A DNA stretch of 64,000 nt, taken from the NCBI GenBank assembly GCA_029863605.1, contig JAOTVB010000001.1:224187-288186 (forward strand), written 5' to 3'. The stretch's first letter is position 1. The number at the start of each line of letters is the position of its first letter. The notes under the pieces were generated by a model. It was given only the letters and a program-made list of their open reading frames with translations. It was not told where the DNA came from and did no database searches. This DNA is from Myxococcales bacterium (lineage in GTDB: Bacteria > Myxococcota_A > Polyangia > Polyangiales > Houyiibacteriaceae). Of the stretch, positions 43,143-50,809 are shown piece by piece. A program made the position numbers and the translations under genes.

Positions 43143-44345
43143 TCAGCGAGGGTCGAGAATCGCCGGAAAAGTCTTCAGGCCGCGAATGAAGGATGACGAG
43201 AGGTATTCGACCTCTTTGTCTTCGGGGATCCGGATGCGCTTGACGCGCTTCGTCATCTCCTCGAGAGACAATCGGATTTCCAAGCGCGCGAGCGAGGCGC
43301 CCAGACAGAAGTGGGGCCCGAGGCCGAAGGCCAGATGCTTCGCCTCTTTCGTGAAATCCCTGAAAACATCGAACTTGTGGGGGTCGCTATACTTACGCGG
43401 GTCTCGATTGGCCGCCGGGTAAGTGAGACCGACCTGCTGGCCCGCTTTGATCACCTTGCCATGCAGTTCGTAGTCGCGGGCCGCGGTACGGTACATGTTG
43501 ACGAACGGCGTCACCCAGCGAAGGATCTCTTCGACGGCGTTCGGAATCAGATCGGGGTTGTCATAAAGCGCGTTGTACTGCTCCGGCGCGTTAGCCAGGC
43601 GCTCGAGCCCACCCGCGATCGCGTTCCGCGTAGTCTCCGCGCCGCCGGTGTTCAGCAGAAGGTGCTCGAACAACAGCTGTGACTCGTCGAGTTTCTCGCG
43701 GTTGATTTCGGCGTTCATCCATATCGTGAGGATGTCGCTACCCGTGCAACCAGCCGCGAGTCGAGCCGCATGCATTTCTTCGTGGAGCATGATGAACTCG
43801 TCAAACGAATCGTTGACCTCATCCGTGACGTAGTCAGGACCGTTTCCGCCTTGGATCATGGTGCTGATCCATTGCCGAACCGACTCGCGCTTCTCTTCCG
43901 GGGTGCCGAGCATGTCGGAGATGAGGCGCAACGGCAGAGGGGCGGCGAGATCTCGAACGATGTCGACTTCACTCATCTGAAGCATGGTGTCGACCAGCTC
44001 GACCGCGATTTCTCTGGCACGATGCTCCATCTTGCGCATCTGGCGCGGCGTGAAGGCGGAGGACACGAGCGCACGCTGCTTGTTGTGCTGCTCGCCGTCT
44101 TGGTAGATCATTGCGGGATCGCCGGGGATGTTCGGCCGGACGCCTTCACTGTTGATGAACGTTTCGGTGTCGCGCTCGATGGCGACGACGTCGTCGTAAC
44201 GGAATACCTCCCAGACCTCGTTCTTCTCGTCGAAGTAGATCGGCTCGTGCTCGAGGAAGTAGTCGTACATCTCGTACGGATTGTCGTGCGTGGAAGGCGC
44301 ACAAAAATCGACGTTCTGAAACATAACTGGGCACCTGGTCTTCAC
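43143..44345 (-). CDS. Cytochrome P450
   Basis: A 400-residue bacterial class I P450. It shows helix I LLLNTGGAETTRN (the conserved acidic/Thr pair is shifted to AETT), ExxR in EEILR, and the heme loop FGLGPHFCLGASLARLE with the ligand Cys about residue 345. GTG at 44345 is the start: GGAGG is placed 5 bases before it. The enzyme hydroxylates a hydrophobic substrate using an unlinked ferredoxin pair (not in window). The promoter and two inverted repeats are visible just upstream. The protein is nearest in look to the CYP families used by actinobacteria on steroids and terpenes, but the substrate is not knowable from this sequence. Confidence 0.93.
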   Translation of the reverse strand: MKTRCPVMFQNVDFCAPSTHDNPYEMYDYFLEHEPIYFDEKNEVWEVFRYDDVVAIERDTETFINSEGVRPNIPGDPAMIYQDGEQHNKQRALVSSAFTPRQMRKMEHRAREIAVELVDTMLQMSEVDIVRDLAAPLPLRLISDMLGTPEEKRESVRQWISTMIQGGNGPDYVTDEVNDSFDEFIMLHEEMHAARLAAGCTGSDILTIWMNAEINREKLDESQLLFEHLLLNTGGAETTRNAIAGGLERLANAPEQYNALYDNPDLIPNAVEEILRWVTPFVNMYRTAARDYELHGKVIKAGQQVGLTYPAANRDPRKYSDPHKFDVFRDFTKEAKHLAFGLGPHFCLGASLARLEIRLSLEEMTKRVKRIRIPEDKEVEYLSSSFIRGLKTFPAILDPR

Positions 44346-44374
44346 GCGTTCCTCCAAAAGTCCGGCCACATAAG

Positions 44375-44389
44375 TTTACACGTTGTAAA
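44375..44389. promoter_or_regulatory. Perfect inverted repeat TTTACA-CGT-TGTAAA
   Basis: A 15-base operator-like palindrome, half-sites TTTACA/TGTAAA, located about 30 bases upstream of the P450 GTG and just downstream of its predicted transcription start. A second related inverted repeat lies at 44399-44416. Likely a repressor site for a TetR-like or GntR-like regulator not present in the window. Confidence 0.6.
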
Positions 44390-44397
44390 GTATTCTC

Positions 44398-44425
44398 AGT
44401 GTAGAAGATGTTACACGACGGTCAA
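44398..44425 (-). promoter_or_regulatory. Sigma-70-type promoter of the P450 gene with overlapping inverted repeat
   Basis: On the minus strand: -35 TTGACC at 44425-44420 (5 of 6 to consensus), 16-base spacer, -10 TACACT at 44403-44398 (4 of 6). The imperfect dyad GTGTA-N8-TACAC (44399-44416) overlaps the -10 and spacer, the position expected for repressor blockage. The -35/-10 call is by eye; no consensus score was computed. Confidence 0.6.
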
Positions 44426-44492
44426 GGGCAATCGTCGTCGGGCACCGAGAGAAGACGTCACCGCCGACCGGGCTCCCGGTCGTCGACCAGGG

Positions 44493-44603
44493 TTAACCCC
44501 GGAGCCAAGCGATGAACATGGCGACCCCCGCCAGCAGGAGCAGCAACACGACGAGCGTAACCCAAAGGCGCCTCTCGATCGCATCCTTCGGCTGACGGGG
44601 CAC
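44493..44603 (-). CDS. Small single-pass membrane protein
   Basis: A 36-residue frame starting GTG five bases after the stop of the monooxygenase gene: a charged N-terminus (PRQPKDAIERR) and one transmembrane helix (LWVTLVVLLLLLAGVAMFIAWL) ending LRG. Composition is clearly membrane-like and the position suggests co-translation with the upstream gene. Ribosome site is weak (GAG a few bases upstream). Small proteins of this size are usually missed in annotation. No homologue known to me. Confidence 0.45.
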   Translation of the reverse strand: MPRQPKDAIERRLWVTLVVLLLLLAGVAMFIAWLRG

Positions 44604-44608
44604 CGGAC

Positions 44609-44968
44609 TCAGTCCGTGCCGTCGTCGGTGCTCAAGAAGACCTCGTGAATCTCGAGCACGTTCGGGCCGCGAAACATGTCCTTCGGCGGGCGATTCCGGT
44701 GCGCCTCGGCGAATGCGGGGCTCATGGTCCAGGCCGTGAAGTCGTCGAACGTCTTCCACCATGTCTTCACCTCGTAGTAACCCTCTTTGTCGGGGTCCGG
44801 TGACCAGGCGCCGGTTTGGTGGTCGAGCTTCATGGGTCGAGGGCGATGCACTTCGTTGCGAATGAAGCCCGGGGCTTGGTCGACGAGGTGAACACGTTTT
44901 CGAAATCGATCCTCGAAGTCGATTTCGTAGCCTTCGGCGACAGGAATTCGATTGGTGACGACGATCAT
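44609..44968 (-). CDS. Antibiotic biosynthesis monooxygenase (ABM/HmoA-like)
   Basis: A 119-residue ABM-superfamily ferredoxin-fold protein. It shows MIVVTNRIPVAEGYEIDFEDRF (N-terminal strand-helix), QAPGFIRNEVHRP and YYEVKTWWKTFDDFTAWTMSPAF, close to HmoA/IsdG heme-degrading monooxygenases. Family members degrade heme or oxidise quinones as dimers without added cofactor. It is the gene between the small membrane protein and the divergent gpmI gene; the P450 lies further on in the same direction, so heme economy for the P450 is a possible but unproved link. Confidence 0.85.
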   Translation of the reverse strand: MIVVTNRIPVAEGYEIDFEDRFRKRVHLVDQAPGFIRNEVHRPRPMKLDHQTGAWSPDPDKEGYYEVKTWWKTFDDFTAWTMSPAFAEAHRNRPPKDMFRGPNVLEIHEVFLSTDDGTD

Positions 44969-45030
44969 GCGGCAAGCATACGGCAGGGCGACGCCAGTGT
45001 CAGGATCAAGCTGCCGTGCTAGGAAGGGGC

Positions 45031-46689
45031 GTGACCGATTGGAAGCTGAAGAGGCATCCGACCTTTGCCGGGGTTGAGGGTCCTGTCCTGATCGTCGTGA
45101 TGGATGGCGTCGGTTGCGGCGCGTCTAACGAAGGCGATGCGGTTTGGCTCGCCCGAACACCGACGCTCCACCATCTGGGCCAGGTCGCGCTGACGACGCG
45201 ACTGAGGGCGCATGGGACCGCCGTGGGGCTTCCGAGTGACGACGACATGGGCAATAGCGAAGTCGGCCACAACGCTTTCGGTGCGGGACGGGTGTTCGAT
45301 CAGGGGGCCAAGCGGGTCCAGATGGCGATCGAAAGCGGCGAGATCTTCGAGGGTGAAGAGTGGAAGAAGCTCGTACGACGGGTGAAGGGGAGCGGCGAGC
45401 CGATGCACTTCATAGGGCTGCTGTCGGACGGCAACGTGCACAGCCACATCGAGCACCTTTTTGCGATGCTTCGCCGTTGTGACGAAGAGGATGTGCAACG
45501 CGCCCGTGTACACGTCTTGCTCGACGGTCGTGATGTGCCCGAGACAAGCGCGCTCGAGTATGTCGATGCGCTCGAGAAGTTGCTGCACGAGCTGAACGAA
45601 ACAGGAGGGCGCGACTATCGCATCGCGTCGGGCGGCGGACGGATGTTCATCACGATGGACAGATACAACGCCAACTGGGCGATGGTCGACCGTGGCTGGA
45701 AGCACCACGTGCTCGGCGAAGGCAGGGGCTTCAAGAGCGCCAGCGAGGCGATTCAGACGATCCGAGATGAGAATCCTGGCATGATCGATCAAGACCTCCT
45801 CGGTTTCGTGATCGTCGATGATGACGGCAAGCCCGTCGGGCCCATCCGAGATGGTGCTGCCGTCGTCCTCTACAACTTTCGCGGCGACCGCGCGCTCGAG
45901 CTCACGCGAGCCTTCACCGAGGCCGACTTCACGGAGTTCGATCGGGGTCCCATTCCAGACGTCGAGTTCGTGGGGATGATGGAGTATGACGGCGATCTCA
46001 GGCTGCCCCGGCACTACCTCGTGCAGCCCCCCGCGATCGATCGCACTTTCGGCGAATACCTCGCCCGCAACCGCGTCACTCAATTCGCATGCAGCGAGAC
46101 GCAGAAGTTCGGGCACGTAACCTATTTCTGGAATGGAAACCGGACGGGTAAGTTCGACGAAACCTACGAGGAGTATGTCGAAATCCCGAGCGACCTCGTT
46201 CCTTTCGAGCAGCGTCCCTGGATGAAGGCAGCAGAGATCACCGATGCGACGATCGAGGCCCTCCAGCGGGGCGAGTTCCGGCATGCCCGGATCAACTACG
46301 CGAACGGCGACATGGTCGGCCATACGGGTAACCTGGAAGCGGCCATCATCGCGGTGGAGGCGGTCGACCTGTCGCTCGGGCGAATCCTCCCCGTGATCGA
46401 AAAGCTCAACGGTGCCCTCATCGTGACAGCAGACCACGGCAACTGCGACGAGATGTTCGAAGTCGACGAGAAGTCTGGCGACTTCAAACGAGACGATGTC
46501 GGGCGTTTGAGGAACAAGACGAGTCACACGTTGAACGCGGTGCCCTGTTACATCTACGTTCCAGGCAACGAAACCCTGCGACTCGACCCTGCCGTGGCCA
46601 ACCCAGGCCTCGCGAATATCTCGGCGACCACGCTCGAGTTGCTTGGCTTCGAGCGGCCCGAGGGCTTCGAGCCCTCACTCCTGCAATGA
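45031..46689 (+). CDS. gpmI: 2,3-bisphosphoglycerate-independent phosphoglycerate mutase
   Basis: A 552-residue cofactor-independent mutase, interconverting 3- and 2-phosphoglycerate. The phosphatase-domain Asp in VVMDGVGCG and the phosphoserine nucleophile in GNSEVGHNAFGAG (about 78) are clear. Further metal and phosphate ligands appear in HVLLDGRD and in VTADHGNCDEMF with the late KTSHTLNAVPC His. The GTG at 45031 has AGGAAGG spaced 6 bases upstream; an earlier GTG at 45016 is not preferred. Single-gene unit. Mn2+-dependent glycolysis enzyme; identity is not in doubt. Confidence 0.96.
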   Translation: MTDWKLKRHPTFAGVEGPVLIVVMDGVGCGASNEGDAVWLARTPTLHHLGQVALTTRLRAHGTAVGLPSDDDMGNSEVGHNAFGAGRVFDQGAKRVQMAIESGEIFEGEEWKKLVRRVKGSGEPMHFIGLLSDGNVHSHIEHLFAMLRRCDEEDVQRARVHVLLDGRDVPETSALEYVDALEKLLHELNETGGRDYRIASGGGRMFITMDRYNANWAMVDRGWKHHVLGEGRGFKSASEAIQTIRDENPGMIDQDLLGFVIVDDDGKPVGPIRDGAAVVLYNFRGDRALELTRAFTEADFTEFDRGPIPDVEFVGMMEYDGDLRLPRHYLVQPPAIDRTFGEYLARNRVTQFACSETQKFGHVTYFWNGNRTGKFDETYEEYVEIPSDLVPFEQRPWMKAAEITDATIEALQRGEFRHARINYANGDMVGHTGNLEAAIIAVEAVDLSLGRILPVIEKLNGALIVTADHGNCDEMFEVDEKSGDFKRDDVGRLRNKTSHTLNAVPCYIYVPGNETLRLDPAVANPGLANISATTLELLGFERPEGFEPSLLQ

Positions 46690-46697
46690 GAGACCAC

Positions 46698-47363
46698 TCA
46701 GCGGTAGCGCAGCCGCAGCTTGATGCCGAGGAAGTCGGCGATCTGCTGTCCGTACGAACGCGGGATCAAGTTCAAACGCCCTTCCACGACGGCTCGTGCG
46801 CGCGCGTGGGGCTCGCCCTTCAGGGCAGGGAGGACGATCTGGGTCCAGGCGAGCAGCGTCTTCCCATCGGCGCCGTTGAGCGCGAGTGTCAGCACCGGCT
46901 CGAGGCGCTTCTGATACGCAACCGACGCGGTGCAGAGTGCGGCGAACGTCTTGACGAGCCCATCTTTGCCAACGTCGCTCGCGTTTTCGAAGGAGGCTTT
47001 AAGGACTTCGAGTTGCCGCGCAACCCGAGCTGGTGCGATTCGTGCAATTGCAGGTAGCGCTTCGGCAGAGGTTTGCACGACACGTTTGTTCGAGGACGAG
47101 ATCCCCTTCGCAAACTTGGCGACGAGGGGGACCACCAACTCTGGCTTTTCGGCGAGCACTTCGCTGAGGACACGCGCCGACTGAGTGGCGGCGGTCCGCG
47201 GTCCATCCATCATCGTCTCGCCGTGCTCGGCAATTTTGGACTGTGGATTTTCGTCGGCGAGGATCTTGCCCGCAACGGCACTGGCACCACCGGATTTCTT
47301 CGCGGGGGTCACCCGTGTCGAGTCAGCTTTCGTCGCCGACTTTGTGCTCTTCTTGGTCGTCAT
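46698..47363 (-). CDS. HEAT/ARM-like helical repeat protein
   Basis: A 221-residue protein with a Lys/Thr/Ala-rich, disordered N-terminus (KKSTKSATKADS and so on, about 1-30) and then HEAT-like helices (RVLSEVLAEKPELVVPLVAKFAKG, RVVQTSAEALPAIARIAPARVARQLEVLKASF). The basic N-terminus might bind nucleic acid or membrane. ATG 47363 has GAGG upstream; a longer frame to 47426 is less likely. Convergent with gpmI. Not recognised as any specific family; possibly a protein interaction scaffold. Confidence 0.72.
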   Translation of the reverse strand: MTTKKSTKSATKADSTRVTPAKKSGGASAVAGKILADENPQSKIAEHGETMMDGPRTAATQSARVLSEVLAEKPELVVPLVAKFAKGISSSNKRVVQTSAEALPAIARIAPARVARQLEVLKASFENASDVGKDGLVKTFAALCTASVAYQKRLEPVLTLALNGADGKTLLAWTQIVLPALKGEPHARARAVVEGRLNLIPRSYGQQIADFLGIKLRLRYR

Positions 47364-47426
47364 TCGAATCCTCGGATCGGGCGGCGGAGCATCGGTGGGA
47401 TAGGCGAAGCGTCGAACAGCATTCAA

Positions 47427-48437
47427 TCATTCCTTCCGAAGTGCGTGGATGATGTGCGGTAGCGATGTCTCGTACCGCCATGAGGTGCCACGATGGCCCC
47501 CTTCGAATTCATCGTAGTGTACGCGAAGTTGATGCGCGGAGAGCGCGCCTTCGAGCATCCGAGCGGCAAAGTGTAGCCCGTGCTCATCCCGGTTGCCGGC
47601 ATCCAAATAGATGAGCGACATCGTTTTCAAAGCGTCCACCGAGAGCTCGACGCGCGTTACTGGGTCCTCGGCGAGCCAATCGCGCCATACGTCTGCTCGC
47701 AGAGCGCCCGTCCGAGGCTCGAAGGGGAGCATCGCGTGGGGAAAGGCTTCAGGATCGGGCGAGTACGCACCGCTTGCGGCCAACACAAAAATTGCGTCGA
47801 ACTGCGAGGCGTTTTGAGGGCCAGCCGTCGGGACCTCCCGCGCGAATGCTTCGAGGCCTCCTGCCTGCTCGAATGCGATCGCCGCAGAGGTGAGCATAGG
47901 TCGCATGCTGAGCTCGAAAGCAGCGTCACCGGCGTGGCTCGCGATGACCGATACGACATCAGGGCGATCCATCCCCAATCGGAGCGCCCCAAAGCCACCC
48001 GAAGAACGGCCGGCTACGGCGCGTGCCTCCCGGTCGGGAATCGTCCTGAACTCAGCGTCGACGAACGGAATGACCTCGTCGGCGAGATAAGTTTGGTAAA
48101 GCCCGGTGCCCCGGGAATCAAGGAACTGTGAACCACCCCATCGGTTGAAGCAGTCGGGCAGCACGAGGATCGCAGGAGCGCACTGTTTTTCGGAGACGAG
48201 TCGGTCGAAGCGCTGGATGGTGTTGGGCTTCCAAGGGCTCCAAGCAGCGATCGAGTGGTTGGTCGATCCGAATCCCGCCAGCAGCATCACGATTGGAAAC
48301 CTTTGCTTGCCGTCGTACTCGGGCGGCAGGTAGACGTAGAGGTCCCGCACGTACGGATCGCCCAGCGGATTGTCTCGCAGGCAACGACTCTCATGCGATG
48401 TGCGAACGACCTCACCCAGCATCGGCGCGCTTCGCAT
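47427..48437 (-). CDS. Esterase-family alpha/beta hydrolase
   Basis: A 336-residue cytosolic esterase of the esterase D/feruloyl-esterase-like type (PF00756-like). It shows DLYVYLPPEYDGKQRFPIVMLLAGFGS (the usual opening), the nucleophile elbow AGRSSGGFGALRLGMDRPDVV (Ser about 144), and a catalytic His in EGGHRGTSWRYETSLPHII (about 317). Such enzymes hydrolyse short acyl esters, including S-formylglutathione; the substrate here is unclear. Next gene downstream of argS in the same direction, 42 bases apart. Confidence 0.88.
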   Translation of the reverse strand: MRSAPMLGEVVRTSHESRCLRDNPLGDPYVRDLYVYLPPEYDGKQRFPIVMLLAGFGSTNHSIAAWSPWKPNTIQRFDRLVSEKQCAPAILVLPDCFNRWGGSQFLDSRGTGLYQTYLADEVIPFVDAEFRTIPDREARAVAGRSSGGFGALRLGMDRPDVVSVIASHAGDAAFELSMRPMLTSAAIAFEQAGGLEAFAREVPTAGPQNASQFDAIFVLAASGAYSPDPEAFPHAMLPFEPRTGALRADVWRDWLAEDPVTRVELSVDALKTMSLIYLDAGNRDEHGLHFAARMLEGALSAHQLRVHYDEFEGGHRGTSWRYETSLPHIIHALRKE

Positions 48438-48479
48438 AGCACATTCGCGCCTTTGCGGGGGAAACTCCCATGATTGCCG

Positions 48480-50240
48480 CTACATTCGGTCGACGACGCC
48501 GATCCCCACAAGCCCGAGGCCTCGGCGGATCTGTCGGGCCGTGAGCGCCGTGAGCGCGAGCCGACTTCGTCTCGTAGCCCCTTCGGAGTCGAGCACAGGG
48601 CATTCGGTGTAAAAGCCGCTGAACGTGCGGGCGAGCTCGTAGACGTGCTCGCAAATCAGGTGGGGTTGGCTCGTCGCGCCCGCTTGATAGACGACGTCAG
48701 CGAAGCGCATGAGGCGTTTCCCGAGCGCTTCTTCGGCCGGCACGTCCAACAAGACTTCGGCGTTTTCGCCGATCGCTCCCATGTCGAGGCCGCCCTTGGC
48801 GAAGATCGATGCACAGCGGGCGTACGCGTACTGGAGGTACGGCGCCGCGTTGCCTTGGAAGGAGATCATCTTGTCCCAGTCGAACTGGTAGTCGCTCAGT
48901 CGGTTCTGTCGAAGGTCGGCGTACTTGACCGAGCCTATCCCCACGACCGCGGATACCTCGTCGATCTCTTCGAGCTGGACGCGGAGTCGGCCTTCGGCGA
49001 TCCCCTCTTCGATACGGTGGCGTGCGCGTTGTTTCGATTCTTCGAGGAGAGAGATGAGGGTGACCACTTGCCCGCTTGCGTCTCGAGTGCGGAGCGGCTT
49101 CCCGTCTTTGCCGAGCACCGTCCCGAAGCCGATGTGCTCGAGCTCCATCGCCACCCCGAGTAGCTTCATCAAGGCAAAGAGTTGTCGAAAATGCAGGCCT
49201 TGGCGGTTGTCGACGACGTAGAGCGCGCGATCCGCTGCAAAGTGATCGCGACGGTAGAGAACAGTGGCAATGTCCGTCGTCGAATAGAGAAAGGCACCGT
49301 CGTTCTTACGGACGATGAAGGGGGTCTTTTGCTTGCGGAGGGCTTTGGGTGCGTCATCGATTTCGTTCCAGAAGACGCACACCGCGCCGTCGTCTTCGCG
49401 CGCGATTCCGCGTGCAAGCAGATCATCGACCACGCCAGTAAGAGCGCCATGGTACGCGCTCTCTCCGAGCCAGACATCGAAGTCGACACCGAGCTCCGCA
49501 TACACGGTATCGAGCGCGCGTCGGCTGACCTCGACGAAATGCTCCCACAGGTCGCGATTGTCGGGGTCCCCCTCTTGCAGCTTCGCGAGCTCGGCTCGCG
49601 CCCGTTCGGCGAAGGCCTGCTCGCTCTCAGCGCGCTCGGAGGCCAGCTTGTACACTCGCTCTAGCTCTGCGATCGGCTCGCGCTCGAGGGCTTCTTCCGA
49701 GCCCCACTCTCGCATGCCCACGATGAGAAGCCCGAACTGGGTTCCCCAGTCGCCGAGGTGATTGTCGCGGATCACAGAGTGGCCCATGAAGGCCAAGATC
49801 CGTGAGATCGCGTCGCCGATGATCGTCGAGCGAAGGTGGCCGACATGCATTTGCTTCGCGATGTTGGGGCCGGAGAAGTCCACGATGGTCTTCAGCGGGC
49901 GGTCGACCGTGGGCACGCCGTCCCGTTCCGTGTCGTGAAGCACTTTGGTGAGGAGTTCGGCGATCCACTGGGGCGCCAGGTGGATGTTGACGAAGCCCGG
50001 GCCGGCGACTTCCGCTCGTTCGACGGCATCCAGCTCGCGAAGAGCGTTCGCGATCGGCTCAGCGATCTCGCGAGGAGGCTTCCCGAGCTCTTTGCCGAGG
50101 GCCATTGCGCCGTTGAGCTGAAACTCCCCGAACTTCGGGTCCTGTGTCGGACGCACGATCGCCCGCCGGGGCTCCCCTAGACGCAAGGCGGTTTCAATGG
50201 CCTGCGAGCCAAGAGACTCCAGGTACTGCTCGAGAAGCAT
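48480..50240 (-). CDS. argS: Arginyl-tRNA synthetase
   Basis: A 586-residue class I synthetase charging tRNA-Arg. N-terminal Add-1 domain (about 1-105), the ATP-site HVGHLRSTIIGD (HIGH motif, about 130), VIRDNHLGDWGTQFG, the KMSKS-equivalent region GKPLRTRDASGQVVTL, and a C-terminal DALR anticodon-binding domain ending in YELARTFSGFYTECPVL (about 535-586). ATG 50240 (MLLEQYLESLG) is chosen; a start at 50258 is six codons longer. Single-copy essential gene; complete. Confidence 0.96.
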   Translation of the reverse strand: MLLEQYLESLGSQAIETALRLGEPRRAIVRPTQDPKFGEFQLNGAMALGKELGKPPREIAEPIANALRELDAVERAEVAGPGFVNIHLAPQWIAELLTKVLHDTERDGVPTVDRPLKTIVDFSGPNIAKQMHVGHLRSTIIGDAISRILAFMGHSVIRDNHLGDWGTQFGLLIVGMREWGSEEALEREPIAELERVYKLASERAESEQAFAERARAELAKLQEGDPDNRDLWEHFVEVSRRALDTVYAELGVDFDVWLGESAYHGALTGVVDDLLARGIAREDDGAVCVFWNEIDDAPKALRKQKTPFIVRKNDGAFLYSTTDIATVLYRRDHFAADRALYVVDNRQGLHFRQLFALMKLLGVAMELEHIGFGTVLGKDGKPLRTRDASGQVVTLISLLEESKQRARHRIEEGIAEGRLRVQLEEIDEVSAVVGIGSVKYADLRQNRLSDYQFDWDKMISFQGNAAPYLQYAYARCASIFAKGGLDMGAIGENAEVLLDVPAEEALGKRLMRFADVVYQAGATSQPHLICEHVYELARTFSGFYTECPVLDSEGATRRSRLALTALTARQIRRGLGLVGIGVVDRM

Positions 50241-50304
50241 GGCGCAGGAATACGCCAAGCGCAGTGCTAGCGCCAGTGTGGCGTCGCCGCAGGCCTTGCG
50301 TAGC

Positions 50305-50766
50305 CTAGGCCTTTTTCGCCTGGCACTCGGGGCAAATGCCGTAGAGCTCGAGCTTGTGTCGAACGAGCTTGAAGCCGTACTTGTTCGCCACGTTTCGCTG
50401 GAGTTGCTCGATGTTGTCTTCCTCGAACTCGATGATCTTTTCGCATTCGGCGCAGATCAAGTGGTCGTGGTGCTCATCCTCCCAGGCGACTTCGTAGCGG
50501 GAAACCCCGTCCCCAAAGTGCCGCTCGTAGGCGAGCCCGCACTCCTTGAGGAGCTTGAGAGTCCGGTAGACTGTGGCGTAGCCGATCTTCGGCTCTTCCA
50601 GACGTACTTGTTCGAGCAAGTCCTCGATGGAGAGGTGGCCCCGACTCGAGAAAAACATCTCGGTAACCAGGCGCCGCTGCTCGGTCGACCGTAGCCCGTG
50701 ACGGGCCATGTAGTCGCTTAAACGAGCCCGGAGTTGCTCGACGTCCTGTTCGGCGTGGGCTTCCAT
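50305..50766 (-). CDS. Fur family transcriptional regulator
   Basis: A 153-residue Fur-family repressor. It has an N-terminal winged helix (RSTEQRRLVTEMFFSSRGHLSIEDLLEQVRLEEPKIGYATVYRTLKLLKECGL), metal sites around HHDHLICAECEKIIEFEE (regulatory), and a C-terminal C-x2-C zinc site GICPECQ. Iron-, zinc- and peroxide-sensing members cannot be told apart by eye. The Fur operator was not located in the window. It lies 38 bases past the divergent membrane protein gene and just upstream of argS. Confidence 0.93.
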   Translation of the reverse strand: MEAHAEQDVEQLRARLSDYMARHGLRSTEQRRLVTEMFFSSRGHLSIEDLLEQVRLEEPKIGYATVYRTLKLLKECGLAYERHFGDGVSRYEVAWEDEHHDHLICAECEKIIEFEEDNIEQLQRNVANKYGFKLVRHKLELYGICPECQAKKA

Positions 50767-50809
50767 ACGCGCTCTGTATCCCAGACAGTCCTAAGGTACC
50801 ATCCCGGCC

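Noticed and set aside
45019-46527. A 502-codon minus-strand frame opposite gpmI
   Set aside because: Full overlap with a confident essential gene on the other strand and no family motifs.
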